Of a DNA stretch of 64,000 bases, positions 1 through 8,659 are shown piece by piece (the first letter of the stretch is position 1; each line of letters opens with the position of its first letter). A program made the position numbers and the translations under genes. The DNA is from Sporosarcina sp. NCCP-2716. Lineage in GTDB: Bacteria; Bacillota; Bacilli; Bacillales_A; Planococcaceae. The stretch is from positions 1-64,000 of the forward strand of contig NZ_BRCF01000002.1 of the NCBI RefSeq assembly GCF_023707985.1, given 5' to 3'. The notes beneath the pieces were generated by a model. That model searched no databases, had not been told where the DNA came from, and saw only the letters and a list, made by a program, of their open reading frames with translations.

Positions 1-152
1 TCGATTGCTCAATTCTTGCTGGCATCATTTAAGATGTCTATCAGATCTGTTGATCTGGTTTGTGTCTGTTCCGCCGACGGGGTCGGCGGAACAGACGATA
101 ATTCGTTGACATTTTGCTGTTCAGTTTTCAAGGTTCATGTTGTATAAAATAA
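1..152 (-). promoter_or_regulatory. 16S rRNA leader region (rRNA gene beyond left edge)
   Basis: Read on the minus strand, the stretch downstream of tRNA-Gly carries ACCTTGAAAACTGAACAG (about 118-136). This is the box-A-like element typical of Bacillales 16S rRNA leaders. It is followed near the edge by GAATTGAGCAATCGA, which resembles the last bases before a Bacillales 16S gene. I infer that the tRNA cluster is followed by an rRNA operon transcribed leftwards. No mature rRNA sequence is inside the window, so this rests on recalled leader similarity. Confidence 0.6.
64..96. other. 15-bp perfect inverted repeat in the rRNA leader
   Basis: GTCTGTTCCGCCGAC at 64-78 is the exact reverse complement of 82-96, with a GGG loop. 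No T-run follows on either strand, so it does not look like an intrinsic terminator. In the leader it could be a structured processing or antitermination element of the rRNA precursor; that role is inference. Confidence 0.6.
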
Positions 153-226
153 TGGAGCGGGTGAAGGGAATCGAACCCTCATCATCAGCTTGGAAGGCTG
201 AGGTTTTACCACTAAACTACACCCGC
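153..226 (-). tRNA. tRNA-Gly (TCC)
   Basis: The minus strand reads GCGGGTG...CACCCGCTCCA, with a TTCGATT T-arm and anticodon loop CTTCCAA, giving anticodon TCC. The 3' CCA is encoded. It is the last tRNA before the rRNA leader and shares its promoter with tRNA-Arg and tRNA-Leu. Confidence 0.95.
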
Positions 227-232
227 ATTATA

Positions 233-309
<77 letters not shown>

Positions 310-327
310 TCTTTGAGAGTAAAAATT

Positions 328-414
<87 letters not shown>

Positions 415-441
415 ATTATTATCGTTTTTGCGACATCCTCT

Positions 442-469
442 ATTATACACGATCCGCAAATGATGTCAA
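442..469 (-). promoter_or_regulatory. sigma-A-type promoter for tRNA-Leu/Arg/Gly and probably the rRNA operon
   Basis: On the minus strand, TTGACA (469-464) and TATAAT (447-442) are both perfect consensus hexamers separated by 16 bp. It lies in the 80-bp gap between tRNA-Lys and tRNA-Leu and so splits the cluster into two transcription units. Confidence 0.8.
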
Positions 470-494
470 CACTTTTTTAAAAAAAGTAATTGAA

Positions 495-570
495 TGGTGA
501 GCCATGCAGGATTCGAACCTGCGACCCTCTGATTAAAAGTCAGATGCTCTACCAACTGAGCTAATGGCTC
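495..570 (-). tRNA. tRNA-Lys (TTT)
   Basis: The acceptor GAGCCAT pairs with ATGGCTC. The anticodon loop CTTTTAA gives TTT. The D-arm AGCTCAGTTGGTAGAGC is typical and CCA is encoded. Confidence 0.95.
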
Positions 571-636
571 GTACATTCCGCCAGAAACACTTTCGTGTGT
601 TTCCTGCGAAGTTTTCCAAACGGAGTTTGAAAAACT

Positions 637-711
637 TGGCTGGGGTAGCTGGATTCGAACCAACGAGTGACGGAGTCAAAGTCCGTTGCCTTACCGCTTG
701 GCTATACCCCA
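637..711 (-). tRNA. tRNA-Gln (TTG)
   Basis: The acceptor TGGGGTA pairs with TACCCCA, the discriminator is G, and the anticodon loop CTTTGAC gives TTG. CCA is encoded and the length is 75 nt. Confidence 0.95.
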
Positions 712-738
712 ATGTTTCTAATGATAAAGGAGAAAACA

Positions 739-813
739 TGGTGACCCCTACGGGATTCGAACCCGTGTTACCGCCGTGAAAGGGCGGTGTCTTAACCGCT
801 TGACCAAGGGGCC
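739..813 (-). tRNA. tRNA-Glu (TTC)
   Basis: The acceptor GGCCCCT pairs with AGGGGTC by near-complete pairing. The anticodon loop CTTTCAC gives TTC. CCA is encoded. It is the first gene of the cluster, downstream of the promoter at 867-895. Confidence 0.94.
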
Positions 814-866
814 ATTTGAAAGTGGTGCTTGCTGCTGTTCGCCGTTGTTCCCAATCGACTTTTTCT

Positions 867-895
867 ATTATAGACAGTCTTTCCTGTTTCGTCAA
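867..895 (-). promoter_or_regulatory. sigma-A-type promoter of the tRNA cluster
   Basis: On the minus strand, TTGACG (895-890) and a perfect TATAAT (872-867) are separated by exactly 17 bp, about 55 bp upstream of tRNA-Glu. Confidence 0.85.
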
Positions 896-918
896 CCACT
901 TTTCTCGAATTAATTTCA

Positions 919-960
919 AAAGCGCTCGAACCCTAGTTGTACCAAGGGTTCGAGCGCTTT
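919..960 (-). terminator. intrinsic terminator of the sigB-tex-sprT transcript
   Basis: A 15-bp perfect stem (AAAGCGCTCGAACCC at 919-933 with 946-960) has a 12-nt loop. On the minus strand it is followed by TTGAAATTAATT. It separates sprT from the tRNA promoter. Confidence 0.85.
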
Positions 961-974
961 CGAAACACTCACGG

Positions 975-1439
975 CTATTGTACTTCCTGCAGCTTCCCAC
1001 GGCATTTACCGCAGCGGTAGCGGCTCGTGTCGACTCTTCGTCTGCGCTCATACTGCCGCCCGCAATCGGCACATCGGTAATGGCGGACGGTTCTCTGCTG
1101 TTCCGCCTGCAGCGGCTTGCAGAAGCGCGGTGAACCGGTTTTTCTGAGAAGCTCCCTGAAGTCGGAATCGCCATGCTTATAACCTCTGCCTTCCAAATGG
1201 AGATGGTAATGGCAGAGCTCGTGCTTCAGCACGCCGATCAGCTCCTCTTCCCCGTACATCATTTCAACGGCCGGGTTCACTTGGATCGAATGATCACGGA
1301 GCATGTATCTGCCTCCTGTCGTCCGGAGACGCGGGTTGTAGACCGCCTCGTGGATGAAAGGTCTTCCGAACCAGCGCAGGGACAGCTGCTCTGTCAGTTC
1401 CTGCAATTCAGGAGGCGTTCGTCTCGCTTCCCTTTCCAT
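975..1439 (-). CDS. sprT: SprT-like zinc metalloprotease-fold protein (YdcK)
   Basis: The protein has 154 aa, close to the usual 150 or so for Bacillales SprT-like proteins. The zincin motif HELCH is at residues 73-77. A C-terminal zinc ribbon follows with Cys pairs at about 123/126 and 143/146. Relatives include the catalytic domain of the DNA-protein crosslink protease Spartan; the substrate of the bacterial protein is not known to me. Two adjacent ATGs (1442, 1439) overlap the tex stop codon. The Shine-Dalgarno AAGGTG is better spaced for 1439, so that start is chosen, and translation is probably coupled to tex. The tex-sprT-tRNA order matches ydcI-ydcK in B. subtilis. Confidence 0.88.
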   Translation of the reverse strand: MEREARRTPPELQELTEQLSLRWFGRPFIHEAVYNPRLRTTGGRYMLRDHSIQVNPAVEMMYGEEELIGVLKHELCHYHLHLEGRGYKHGDSDFRELLRKTGSPRFCKPLQAEQQRTVRHYRCADCGRQYERRRRVDTSRYRCGKCRGKLQEVQ

Positions 1440-3598
1440 CATTTCACCTTGGGCGGCAGCATCGTCAGGGAAATCCGGCTTTTCGCTTTGTCTACCGCTT
1501 CCACCCATACCGTCACGATGTCTCCTGAAGCCACAACGTCGAGCGGATGTTTGACATACCCCTTTTTCAGTTTGGATATATGGACGAGGCCGTCTTCGTG
1601 CACACCGATGTCGACAAATGCACCGAAGTCGACGACGTTCCGGACGGTTCCCTGCATTTCCATCCCTTCATGGAGATCTTTCATATCGAGGACATCCGCT
1701 TTCAATAACGGCTGCGGATACTCGTCCCGGGGATCGCGGTTCGGCCGCTTCAATGTTTCGATGACATCGTTCACCGTTGCGTGTCCGGCATCCAATTTCG
1801 CCGCAAGCGTTCGGCTGTCGAAAGATGCAAGGGCAGCTACCGCTTCCTGTGACCCGATCTGCTGTTTCGTCAGCCCGGCCTCTTTCAGCACTGCCTCGGC
1901 AAGCGCGTAACTTTCCGGATGGATACCGGTTGCGTCGAAAGGTTCTTTCGCGTTCGGCACCCGGAGGAAGCCGATTGCCTGTTCATAAGTCTTCGCTCCG
2001 AGTCTCGGAATCTTCTTCAGCTGCGTGCGCTTTTCGAAACTGCCTTGTTCCTCGCGCTGCCTGACGATGTTTTCCGCGACTGTCTTGGACAGGCCCGCCA
2101 CGTACTGCAGGAGTGAGGCGGACGCCGTATTGACGTTGACCCCGACGCGGTTCACGGCCGTCTCGACGACGAATGACAGGGACTCCGCCAGTTGCTTCTT
2201 CGGAACGTCATGCTGGTACTGGCCGACACCGATCGATTCCGGATCGATCTTGACCAGTTCCGACAGCGGATCCTGGAGCCGGCGCGCAATCGACACGGCG
2301 CTCCGCTGTTCCACTTGCAGATCTGGAAACTCGGCCCGGGCGAGCGCAGAGGCCGAGTAGACACTGGCGCCGGCTTCGTTGACAATGACATACGAGACAT
2401 CGGCGTCGAGTTCACGGATGATGTCTGCGATGAATTTCTCAGTCTCTCTTGAAGCGGTGCCGTTACCGATGGCGATCAGCCGGATGCCATACTTCTTCAG
2501 AAGCTGGACAACCGTTTTTTGGGATGCTTCCTTCTGAGGCTTCGGCGGATGGGGATAGATCACCGATATTTCCAGCATTTTACCGGTCTCATCGATGACC
2601 GCCAGTTTGCAGCCCGTCCGGAACGCCGGGTCGACGCCAAGCACCATCCGGCCTTTCAGCGGCGGCTGCAGCAGCAGGCTCTTCAGGTTTTCCGAGAACA
2701 CGTGGATAGCCTGCGTTTCGGCTTTCTCCGATAACGCAGTGCGCACTTCCCGTTCGACGGACGGCGCAATCAGGCGCTTGAACGAGTCTTCCACCGCTTC
2801 CTGTACGTGCACAGCCGATGGAGAGGATGCCCGTTTGACGACGTGCCGCTGCATCCCTCCGGTGATCTGTTCAGCGGGAAAGCCCACCGATACCCGCAGG
2901 ACGTCTTCCTTCTCTCCCCGGTTCAGTGCCAGGATACGGTGTGGCACCACTTTGGACAGCGGTTCCTCGTAGTCGTAATACATCTCATAGATTGCTTTTT
3001 CGTCTTCTGCAGCTTTCCGCCTTGCCGATGAGATAGTGCCCTTCGCCCATGTCTGCTTCCGGATCGTCTCGCGCATCGCGGCGTCGTCCGCAAGCCGTTC
3101 TGCGATAATATCCCTGGCTCCCGCCAATGCCTCTTCCGTTGTGCCGATCCCTTTTTCACCGTCGATGAAACGGGCGGCGAGCTTGTCCGGTGCTTCGTTC
3201 GTGAACGCGAGCAGCTTGTCCGCCAGGCCTTCCAACCCTTTTTCAATCGCGATCATTGCCCGGGTGCGCCGTTTCTGTTTGTAAGGACGGTAAAGGTCCT
3301 CGATCCGCTGGAGGACGTCTGCAGAGTGGATCTGCTGTTCAAGCTCAGGTGTCAGCTTCCCCTGTTCGCCGATCAGACGTACGACTTCGTCTTTTCGCTG
3401 TTCCAGGCTCTTGCTGTACTGGTACGCGTCTTCGATGTCTTTGATCTGCACTTCATCCAGCGACCCGGTCGCCTCTTTCCGGTACCGCGCGATGAACGGG
3501 ACCGTGTTCCCCTCGTCCAGCAGGGCCACCACTTGCTTCGTCTGCTTCACGGTAAGACCTGCCCGCTTCGCCGTCAGTTCCATCAGTCTCTCTGTCAT
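1439..3598 (-). CDS. tex: Tex-family RNA-binding transcription accessory protein (YdcI)
   Basis: The protein has 719 aa, a length I recall for the B. subtilis homologue. It shows the Tex arrangement: helical N-terminal region, YqgF/RNase H-like domain (around GVDPAFRTGCKLAV), helix-hairpin-helix segments (NTASASLLQYVAGLSK and LKKIPRLGAKTYEQAI), and a C-terminal S1 domain (GTVRNVVDFGAFVDIGVHED). Tex proteins bind nucleic acid and act on transcription or RNA decay; the exact role in Firmicutes is poorly defined. The second of two close ATGs (3604, 3598) is chosen because GGGGG sits 7 nt before it and only 1 nt before the first. Its stop overlaps the sprT start. Confidence 0.92.
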   Translation of the reverse strand: MTERLMELTAKRAGLTVKQTKQVVALLDEGNTVPFIARYRKEATGSLDEVQIKDIEDAYQYSKSLEQRKDEVVRLIGEQGKLTPELEQQIHSADVLQRIEDLYRPYKQKRRTRAMIAIEKGLEGLADKLLAFTNEAPDKLAARFIDGEKGIGTTEEALAGARDIIAERLADDAAMRETIRKQTWAKGTISSARRKAAEDEKAIYEMYYDYEEPLSKVVPHRILALNRGEKEDVLRVSVGFPAEQITGGMQRHVVKRASSPSAVHVQEAVEDSFKRLIAPSVEREVRTALSEKAETQAIHVFSENLKSLLLQPPLKGRMVLGVDPAFRTGCKLAVIDETGKMLEISVIYPHPPKPQKEASQKTVVQLLKKYGIRLIAIGNGTASRETEKFIADIIRELDADVSYVIVNEAGASVYSASALARAEFPDLQVEQRSAVSIARRLQDPLSELVKIDPESIGVGQYQHDVPKKQLAESLSFVVETAVNRVGVNVNTASASLLQYVAGLSKTVAENIVRQREEQGSFEKRTQLKKIPRLGAKTYEQAIGFLRVPNAKEPFDATGIHPESYALAEAVLKEAGLTKQQIGSQEAVAALASFDSRTLAAKLDAGHATVNDVIETLKRPNRDPRDEYPQPLLKADVLDMKDLHEGMEMQGTVRNVVDFGAFVDIGVHEDGLVHISKLKKGYVKHPLDVVASGDIVTVWVEAVDKAKSRISLTMLPPKVK

Positions 3599-3665
3599 TT
3601 CCATTCCCCCATTCGTTACTAACAAGTTTACCATGAAAGTGAACACAAAAAATCCCGCTTCTCAC

Positions 3666-4262
3666 TTACAGAAGCAGGGTTCCTGTGATGAATGTTGCGT
3701 CATCGCCCGGTTTGACGGTTTCCCGCACCATTTCGGATAAGGCGAGCGGGTCGTCGCTCCGGGAAAGCAGCGCTTTCGGGCTTCTAAGCTCCACGCCGTC
3801 TGAATGCATGAAGAAAATATCTCCTTGCTGGTACGTGTATTCCTGGGTCTTCATCTTTTGGGGACGTCCGGAAAGGTACCCCATCACCGGAAGCGGATAG
3901 AGCATTCTTCCGTCGTGCTGGCGGATGTACAAACGCACATTGCCGACACAGCTGTGCTGGATCGTCTGTTTAGCATAATCCACTTTCACGATTGCAACTG
4001 CCGCACCGCGTTTCTGCACCATGTGCTCGTTGATGCGGCTGAGGAGTTCTTCGATCGTCTCTCCGTGGTGCTCCTGCAGAATCCGCGGCATCACTTCCGC
4101 AGACTGGCGGGCCAGTACTCCGCTCCCGAGTCCGTCTGCAATTGCACAGATGAAGTAATCCTCTTCTGAGTGAAGAAAGTACACATCCCCTGAATCACGA
4201 TTTCCACCTTTGGCCTGTTGAAAGATATACGCCTCGATATGATCGTTAATGAACGTTTCCAT
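3666..4262 (-). CDS. rsbX: RsbX, PP2C-type phosphatase, stressosome feedback regulator
   Basis: A 198-aa small PP2C-like phosphatase. Metal-binding motifs include ADGLGSG near the N-terminus, MHSDGVE near residue 150 and a C-terminal GDDATFI. In B. subtilis RsbX dephosphorylates RsbS-P and RsbR-P and so resets the stressosome after stress. It is the last gene of the sigma-B operon. Its ATG follows directly on the sigB TGA (TGAATG), which suggests translational coupling, so its level should rise when sigma-B switches on its own operon. Confidence 0.92.
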   Translation of the reverse strand: METFINDHIEAYIFQQAKGGNRDSGDVYFLHSEEDYFICAIADGLGSGVLARQSAEVMPRILQEHHGETIEELLSRINEHMVQKRGAAVAIVKVDYAKQTIQHSCVGNVRLYIRQHDGRMLYPLPVMGYLSGRPQKMKTQEYTYQQGDIFFMHSDGVELRSPKALLSRSDDPLALSEMVRETVKPGDDATFITGTLLL

Positions 4263-5048
4263 TCAGGAGGCTCCGCCTGCTGCCAGTATCGCTTCCTGAA
4301 GCTTTTTAATCGCTTTTCGCTGCAGTCTCGATACGTGCATTTGTGAGATGCCTAGAAGTTCTCCGGTCTCTTTTTGGCTCAGCTGTTCTATATATGTATA
4401 TTGGATAATCTGTCTTTCCCTATCCGACAATACATCTAATGCGTTCGCGACGAGCAGCCGCTGATCCGTCTTTTCGTATCCTTCATCTTGGGTCCCGATG
4501 ATGTCGAAGAGCGTGACAGTGCCGCCTTCCGAGTCCGCCTCCAGCGTATGATCCATGGAAAGCGCCTGGTAGCTGCGTCCCATTTCCATAGCTTCCAGCA
4601 CGGATTCTTCGTCGACTTCCAGGTAGTCTGCAATTTCGCTTACGAGCGGCGAGCGCTGCAGTTCGGTGGTGAGCGTCTCGACCGTCGCTTTGATGCGCGG
4701 TCCGAGTTCCTTGATGCGCCGCGGCACGTGGACCGCCCACGTCTTGTCGCGAAGGAACCGTTTGATTTCGCCGATGATAGTCGGCACGGCGAATGCCTCG
4801 AAACTGCGTCCGAAGTCAGGATCGTACCGCCGGATTGCCCCGAGAAGACCGAGCATGCCGACTTGGGCTATATCCTCGTGGTACGACTTCCCTTTCGAAT
4901 ACTTCCGGGCGATCGACTGGACGAGGCGCTCGTAATGGAGGACGAGATGCGTCTGGGCCTCATCGTCTTCGTTTTCCTGATAACGGCGGATCCATTCCAG
5001 CACTTGTTCCTGTACTAACGGATCACGAGTAGGCTGTTTGTTTGACAT
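4263..5048 (-). CDS. sigB: RNA polymerase sigma factor sigma-B
   Basis: A 261-aa group 3 sigma-70 family factor. Region 2 (DIAQVGMLGLLGAIRRYDP), region 3 (IAD-YLEVDEESVLEAM) and a region 4 helix-turn-helix (QKETGELLGISQMHVSRLQR) are all present. It directs the general stress regulon. It is held by the anti-sigma factor RsbW, whose gene overlaps its start by 26 bp. Three matches to the sigma-B promoter consensus occur in this window, one inside this operon. Confidence 0.96.
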   Translation of the reverse strand: MSNKQPTRDPLVQEQVLEWIRRYQENEDDEAQTHLVLHYERLVQSIARKYSKGKSYHEDIAQVGMLGLLGAIRRYDPDFGRSFEAFAVPTIIGEIKRFLRDKTWAVHVPRRIKELGPRIKATVETLTTELQRSPLVSEIADYLEVDEESVLEAMEMGRSYQALSMDHTLEADSEGGTVTLFDIIGTQDEGYEKTDQRLLVANALDVLSDRERQIIQYTYIEQLSQKETGELLGISQMHVSRLQRKAIKKLQEAILAAGGAS

Positions 5049-5499
5049 CCGCTTCGCCCCGCTCTCTGCCCAGGTATTTAGTCATGAAAACAGTGACGCC
5101 TTTTTCGTGATGCACTTTCACATCGTCCATCAATGTTTCCATTAAATAGAGTCCAAGTCCTCCTTCTCGCAAAAGTTGCACATCGGACTCGGTTTCGGTG
5201 TAAGGGCCGACCTGTTTCTTCGTTTCTTCGAAGTTGAAGCTCTGTCCATGGTCTGCCACCATGATTTCCAGCTTGTCCTCATACAGTGCGCAGCCGACGA
5301 CGATCTCGCCTTCTTCATCCTCGTCATATGCATGGCGGACCGCGTTCGTGATCGCTTCACTGGACGCGATCTTCAAGTCTTCGATTTCGTCATATGTAAA
5401 ACCGAGCCGGCTCGCCAGTCCCGAAATTGTCAGCCGCGCCACCCCGACGTATTGGGCCTTGGCAGGAACCTTAATTTCAATATAGTCAAACGGTGCCAT
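5023..5499 (-). CDS. rsbW: RsbW, anti-sigma-B factor and serine kinase
   Basis: A 158-aa GHKL-type kinase. The N-box is SSEAITNAVRHAY, the G1 box VADHGQSF and the G2 box GGLGLYLMETLMD. RsbW binds sigma-B in unstressed cells and phosphorylates RsbV; dephosphorylated RsbV releases sigma-B. It overlaps rsbV by 14 bp and sigB by 26 bp, an arrangement that favours balanced synthesis of the partner-switching proteins. Confidence 0.96.
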   Translation of the reverse strand: MAPFDYIEIKVPAKAQYVGVARLTISGLASRLGFTYDEIEDLKIASSEAITNAVRHAYDEDEEGEIVVGCALYEDKLEIMVADHGQSFNFEETKKQVGPYTETESDVQLLREGGLGLYLMETLMDDVKVHHEKGVTVFMTKYLGRERGEADVKQTAYS

Positions 5500-5824
5500 T
5501 TACGTCCCTACTTTCCATTTCAATCTCTACGATGTCATCGAGCCCCGTGATTTCAAAAAGACGTTTCAGGCGCTTGTTCAGTCCGACAATCTTAACGGAA
5601 CCATCCACTGCCTTCACTCTTTTGTAGAAAGCGACGAAGACGCCGAGCCCTGTACTGTCCATGTAATCCACTTCCGAGAAATCGAGGACTGCCTGGCATT
5701 GCGGCTGGTCAGCCACCTGATCGAGACGTTCTTTCAGTGTCGGCGCGGTGAACGCGTCTATCTCCCCGACAATCCTGAATACGTGTACGCAATCCTTTTC
5801 CTGCACATCGACTTGTAAATTCAT
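5486..5824 (-). CDS. rsbV: RsbV, anti-anti-sigma factor
   Basis: A 112-aa STAS-domain protein. The phosphorylation site is Ser57 in YMDSTGLGVF, the residue that RsbW phosphorylates and RsbU dephosphorylates in the known system. The start is supported by GGGGTG a few bases upstream. It is the first gene after the internal sigma-B promoter at 5879-5904, so rsbV-rsbW-sigB-rsbX can be autoinduced. Confidence 0.96.
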   Translation of the reverse strand: MNLQVDVQEKDCVHVFRIVGEIDAFTAPTLKERLDQVADQPQCQAVLDFSEVDYMDSTGLGVFVAFYKRVKAVDGSVKIVGLNKRLKRLFEITGLDDIVEIEMESRDVNGTV

Positions 5825-5878
5825 TTATCTGCACCCCATACTTTCTGTTCTAATTGAATTAGACCTCTAAAATGGTGT

Positions 5879-5904
5879 GTACCCGCTTTGCGCCCCGACT
5901 AAAC
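5879..5904 (-). promoter_or_regulatory. sigma-B-dependent promoter before rsbV
   Basis: On the minus strand, GTTTAG (5904-5899) is followed after 14 bp by GGGTAC (5884-5879), close to the sigma-B consensus GTTTAA-N12-15-GGGTAT. It lies just past the rsbU stop and about 55 nt before the rsbV ATG, the same place as the autoregulatory promoter of B. subtilis. Confidence 0.85.
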
Positions 5905-5907
5905 CTC

Positions 5908-6909
5908 TTACTCCTTTTTAAACAGGACAAGCGTGAAGTCGTCGTGCAGCATGTAATTCTGCATCTTAAACAGTTCCGTATACAAATAATCGACGATCTG
6001 CTGCGCAGGCTGTTCTTTGACCTGCCGCAGCATGTCAAGGATGACTTCCTCGTCGATGAAGCCGTCTGAATTGCGGCCTTCCGTCACGCCGTCCGTCAGC
6101 ATGACGATGAAGTCGCCTTTTTCCAGCACCACTGATTTCTCCTCGAACCCGACTTCTTTCCGGATGCCGAGCAGCAGACCTTTTGCATCAAGTTCGACAA
6201 ACCGGTCTTCGGCAGCGCGGTACAGCAGCGCAGGCTCGTGCCCGGCCGAACCGAACGTGAATGTACACGTCGATCCGTCGTATTTTCCGTAATACATCGA
6301 GATGAACATCGAATCGTCCATGCTCTTCTCGACGATCTGGTTGATCACCCCGAGGACGTGCTGCGGTTCTGTCGCCTGTGAGCGCAGACTGTCCATGCCG
6401 AACTTGATCATCGACATGCACAGCGCAGCCGGCAGCCCTTTGCCCATGACATCTGCCACAGCCACGCAGGCTTCCCTGTTGCCCTGCTCGATGAAATACA
6501 CATAGTCGCCGCTCATCTTTTTCGCAGGCTTGCTGACGACACCGATATCCAGGCCTTCCACCTGCGGAATGGATGTCTCAAGAAGCATGTCCTGCACTTT
6601 GACTGCCACGTCCATCTCGATCTGGAGCGCCTCCTGTTTGCGGATGAGGCTCTGGTGTTCCATGAGGGCTAGTCCGTAGTGGATCATCACTTCGATCAGG
6701 AAATCATAGGACGGACCGATGCGCGCAGAAAGATCCGGAAAGATCTCCTCCACCGATGTCTTGTGATAGCTGATCACTTCTTCCGGGGAAATCTTCTTTT
6801 CGATGAATTTCCGGCTCACTTGCTGGGCGGCATACAAGTTGGTTTCGTCTTCGTTTTCAACGTACTTCTTCAGCAGCTCTTCATACTGTTTCCCAACGTC
6901 TTGCGCCAT
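5908..6909 (-). CDS. rsbU: RsbU, PP2C phosphatase acting on RsbV-P
   Basis: A 333-aa protein with an N-terminal helical domain (about 1-115), which in B. subtilis binds the activator RsbT, and a C-terminal SpoIIE-type PP2C domain. Metal-site motifs are SGDYVYF, VADVMGKGLPAA and LTDGVTEGRN. It relays environmental stress from the stressosome by dephosphorylating RsbV. It follows rsbT after 12 bp. Confidence 0.95.
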   Translation of the reverse strand: MAQDVGKQYEELLKKYVENEDETNLYAAQQVSRKFIEKKISPEEVISYHKTSVEEIFPDLSARIGPSYDFLIEVMIHYGLALMEHQSLIRKQEALQIEMDVAVKVQDMLLETSIPQVEGLDIGVVSKPAKKMSGDYVYFIEQGNREACVAVADVMGKGLPAALCMSMIKFGMDSLRSQATEPQHVLGVINQIVEKSMDDSMFISMYYGKYDGSTCTFTFGSAGHEPALLYRAAEDRFVELDAKGLLLGIRKEVGFEEKSVVLEKGDFIVMLTDGVTEGRNSDGFIDEEVILDMLRQVKEQPAQQIVDYLYTELFKMQNYMLHDDFTLVLFKKE

Positions 6910-6921
6910 TTGTCAATCTCC

Positions 6922-7323
6922 TTATCGCAGCCACTTGGTGGCGGTGATCGTCGTCCCTTTCCCGACTTCAGACTCCACTTTGAAGTCGTCCATCAAGCGC
7001 TTGACTCCCGGCATCCCCGCACCGAGTCCACCGGATGTCGAGAAGCCGTCTTCCATGACTTTCCGCAAATCCGGGATCCCCGGACCTTCATCGGATGCGA
7101 TGATTGTGATGCCATTCATGCCGTTCGTGGAAAGCCGTTCTATTTCAATCTTCCCTTTGCCGGCATACAAATAGATATTACGCGCCAGCTCACTGATCGC
7201 TGTCGTGATGCGCGCCTGGTCCACTGTTCCGAACCCGGTGGTTTTCGCTTCATTTCGGCCAAGCTGTCGTGCAGCAACAATATCCCATTCCGTGAAAATC
7301 TCTACAGAAGACCGATTGTCCAT
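6922..7323 (-). CDS. rsbT: RsbT, stressosome serine/threonine kinase and RsbU activator
   Basis: A 133-aa GHKL kinase with the N-box ISELARNIYLYAG, G1 box DEGPGIPD and G2 box GGLGAGMPGVKRL. In the known pathway RsbT phosphorylates RsbS and RsbR, leaves the stressosome and activates RsbU. It lies 2 bp after rsbS, in the canonical R-S-T-U order. Confidence 0.95.
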   Translation of the reverse strand: MDNRSSVEIFTEWDIVAARQLGRNEAKTTGFGTVDQARITTAISELARNIYLYAGKGKIEIERLSTNGMNGITIIASDEGPGIPDLRKVMEDGFSTSGGLGAGMPGVKRLMDDFKVESEVGKGTTITATKWLR

Positions 7324-7325
7324 AT

Positions 7326-7688
7326 TCAGGCCTCCAATTCTCTGCGCAGCTTCGTCAATCCGTTTTCAAGATCCAGGGCAGTCATTACATTCTCCAGGCG
7401 GATTCCCAGCTCGATCAGTGTTATCGCTACAGCTGGCTGAATTCCCGTGATGACGACTTTGGCGCCCATTAGACTTGACATACTGATGACGTCGCCGAGT
7501 ACTTTTGCGATGAATGAATCGATGAAGTCGATCGAGGTCAGGTCGATGACAACACCCCGTGCAGTTGTTTCGTGCATTTTGTTCAGAAGATCCTCCTGGA
7601 ATTGGATGGCTGTCTGATCATCCAGCTCCCATTGAATCGATACGATCAGCACTTCGTCTAGTTTCAATATCGGTATCCGGACATTCAT
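7326..7688 (-). CDS. rsbS: RsbS, STAS-domain stressosome scaffold
   Basis: A 120-aa single STAS domain. The predicted phosphorylated serine is Ser58 in [12 protein letters not shown]. RsbS and RsbR co-assemble into the stressosome that sequesters RsbT. It is separated by a single base from rsbRA. Confidence 0.95.
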   Translation of the reverse strand: MNVRIPILKLDEVLIVSIQWELDDQTAIQFQEDLLNKMHETTARGVVIDLTSIDFIDSFIAKVLGDVISMSSLMGAKVVITGIQPAVAITLIELGIRLENVMTALDLENGLTKLRRELEA

Positions 7689-7689
7689 A

Positions 7690-8517
7690 TTACTCTACCT
7701 CCACTATTTCTCGGTTTGTCAGGCTCAATGCTTTGGCCATGCCTCTGCGCAGTGTGCTCGTTGTCGTGAAATCGCTTAAGTTGATGCCAAGTGCGACGAT
7801 CGTTTGTGCAATTTCCGGACGGATGCCGACGAGCATACATTTCGCTCCGACAAGGCGGACCGCATCGGCAGCCTGGATGATGTGATGGGCTACCATCGTG
7901 TCGACGACAGGGACGCCGGTAATATCGAGCAGTACCACTTCGGCGCGCTGTTCGACGACGCCTTCCAGCAGGTTTTCCATGATCAGTCTTGCCCGTTCGG
8001 TGTCGATCGTTCCGACGAGGGGCATGATGGACACTTTTTCCACGACAGGGATCAGTGATGCAGACAATTCCTGCAATGCCACTTTCTGAAGGGTATCGGT
8101 CTGCTCCCATTTGATGGCGTACGCTTCGATGATGCTCTCACGCAGCGGGTTGATCCAGCTAGTGAAGACGCCCATGAAGATCCGCAAGTTCTGCTCCGTG
8201 ATCACTTCTTTGTCTTCCAGCAGTTCGAATACGACGGAGGCGAAGTTATCGATCGCTTTGTTGACGAATTTGATGGACCATCCGAAACGGACCACTTTCT
8301 CCGTGAAATCGTCCAGGCGTTCGTTGTTGAGCGCGCTCTGGTCTTCGTTTATGTTGGAAGTCATCAGCGTCGTGAATTCGCGGCTTGTCTTTTCAACGAG
8401 GTGATGGGGCATGAAATGGAAGAAGCGCTCTCCCTTTTCCTCTTTCATAATGTCGACCCATTTCTCGATGATGGTGTCCATGTGCTCGTTCACAACGGAC
8501 CTCATTTTGCTGTTCAT
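7690..8517 (-). CDS. rsbRA: RsbRA, stressosome sensor subunit
   Basis: A 275-aa protein with an N-terminal non-haem globin-like helical domain (1 to about 135) and a C-terminal STAS domain. Thr173 (GTIDTERA) and Thr207 (VVDTMVA) correspond by spacing to the two threonines that RsbT phosphorylates in B. subtilis RsbRA. It is the first gene of the operon. GGGGG lies 12 nt before the ATG. A possible -10 (TATACT, 8573-8568) lies upstream, but no convincing -35 is seen. Confidence 0.94.
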   Translation of the reverse strand: MNSKMRSVVNEHMDTIIEKWVDIMKEEKGERFFHFMPHHLVEKTSREFTTLMTSNINEDQSALNNERLDDFTEKVVRFGWSIKFVNKAIDNFASVVFELLEDKEVITEQNLRIFMGVFTSWINPLRESIIEAYAIKWEQTDTLQKVALQELSASLIPVVEKVSIMPLVGTIDTERARLIMENLLEGVVEQRAEVVLLDITGVPVVDTMVAHHIIQAADAVRLVGAKCMLVGIRPEIAQTIVALGINLSDFTTTSTLRRGMAKALSLTNREIVEVE

Positions 8518-8607
8518 ATACTGTCGTTTCCCCCTTATCGGTAAAATGCGTTCGTCCTTTGTCCTCTAGTATAACGGATAATCGTTCAGCCGGCATCTTT
8601 TCCGTAC

Positions 8608-8640
8608 AAAAAAATCCATTCCGCCTCGCAGGCAGAATGA
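8608..8640 (-). terminator. intrinsic terminator after ndoA
   Basis: Stem ATTCTGCC/GGCGGAAT with a 5-nt loop; on the minus strand it is followed by GGATTTTTTTGT. It separates the toxin-antitoxin transcript from the rsb operon. Confidence 0.8.
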
Positions 8641-8659
8641 ATTTCTTTGTTATGTATAC

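Noticed and set aside
64..96. Perfect hairpin as an intrinsic terminator of the tRNA operon
   Set aside because: No T-run follows on either strand and it lies inside an apparent rRNA leader, so termination there is unlikely.
533..1174. 213-codon open frame across the tRNA cluster and terminator
   Set aside because: It overlaps three tRNA genes, a terminator and a consensus promoter, and its protein has no recognisable domain.
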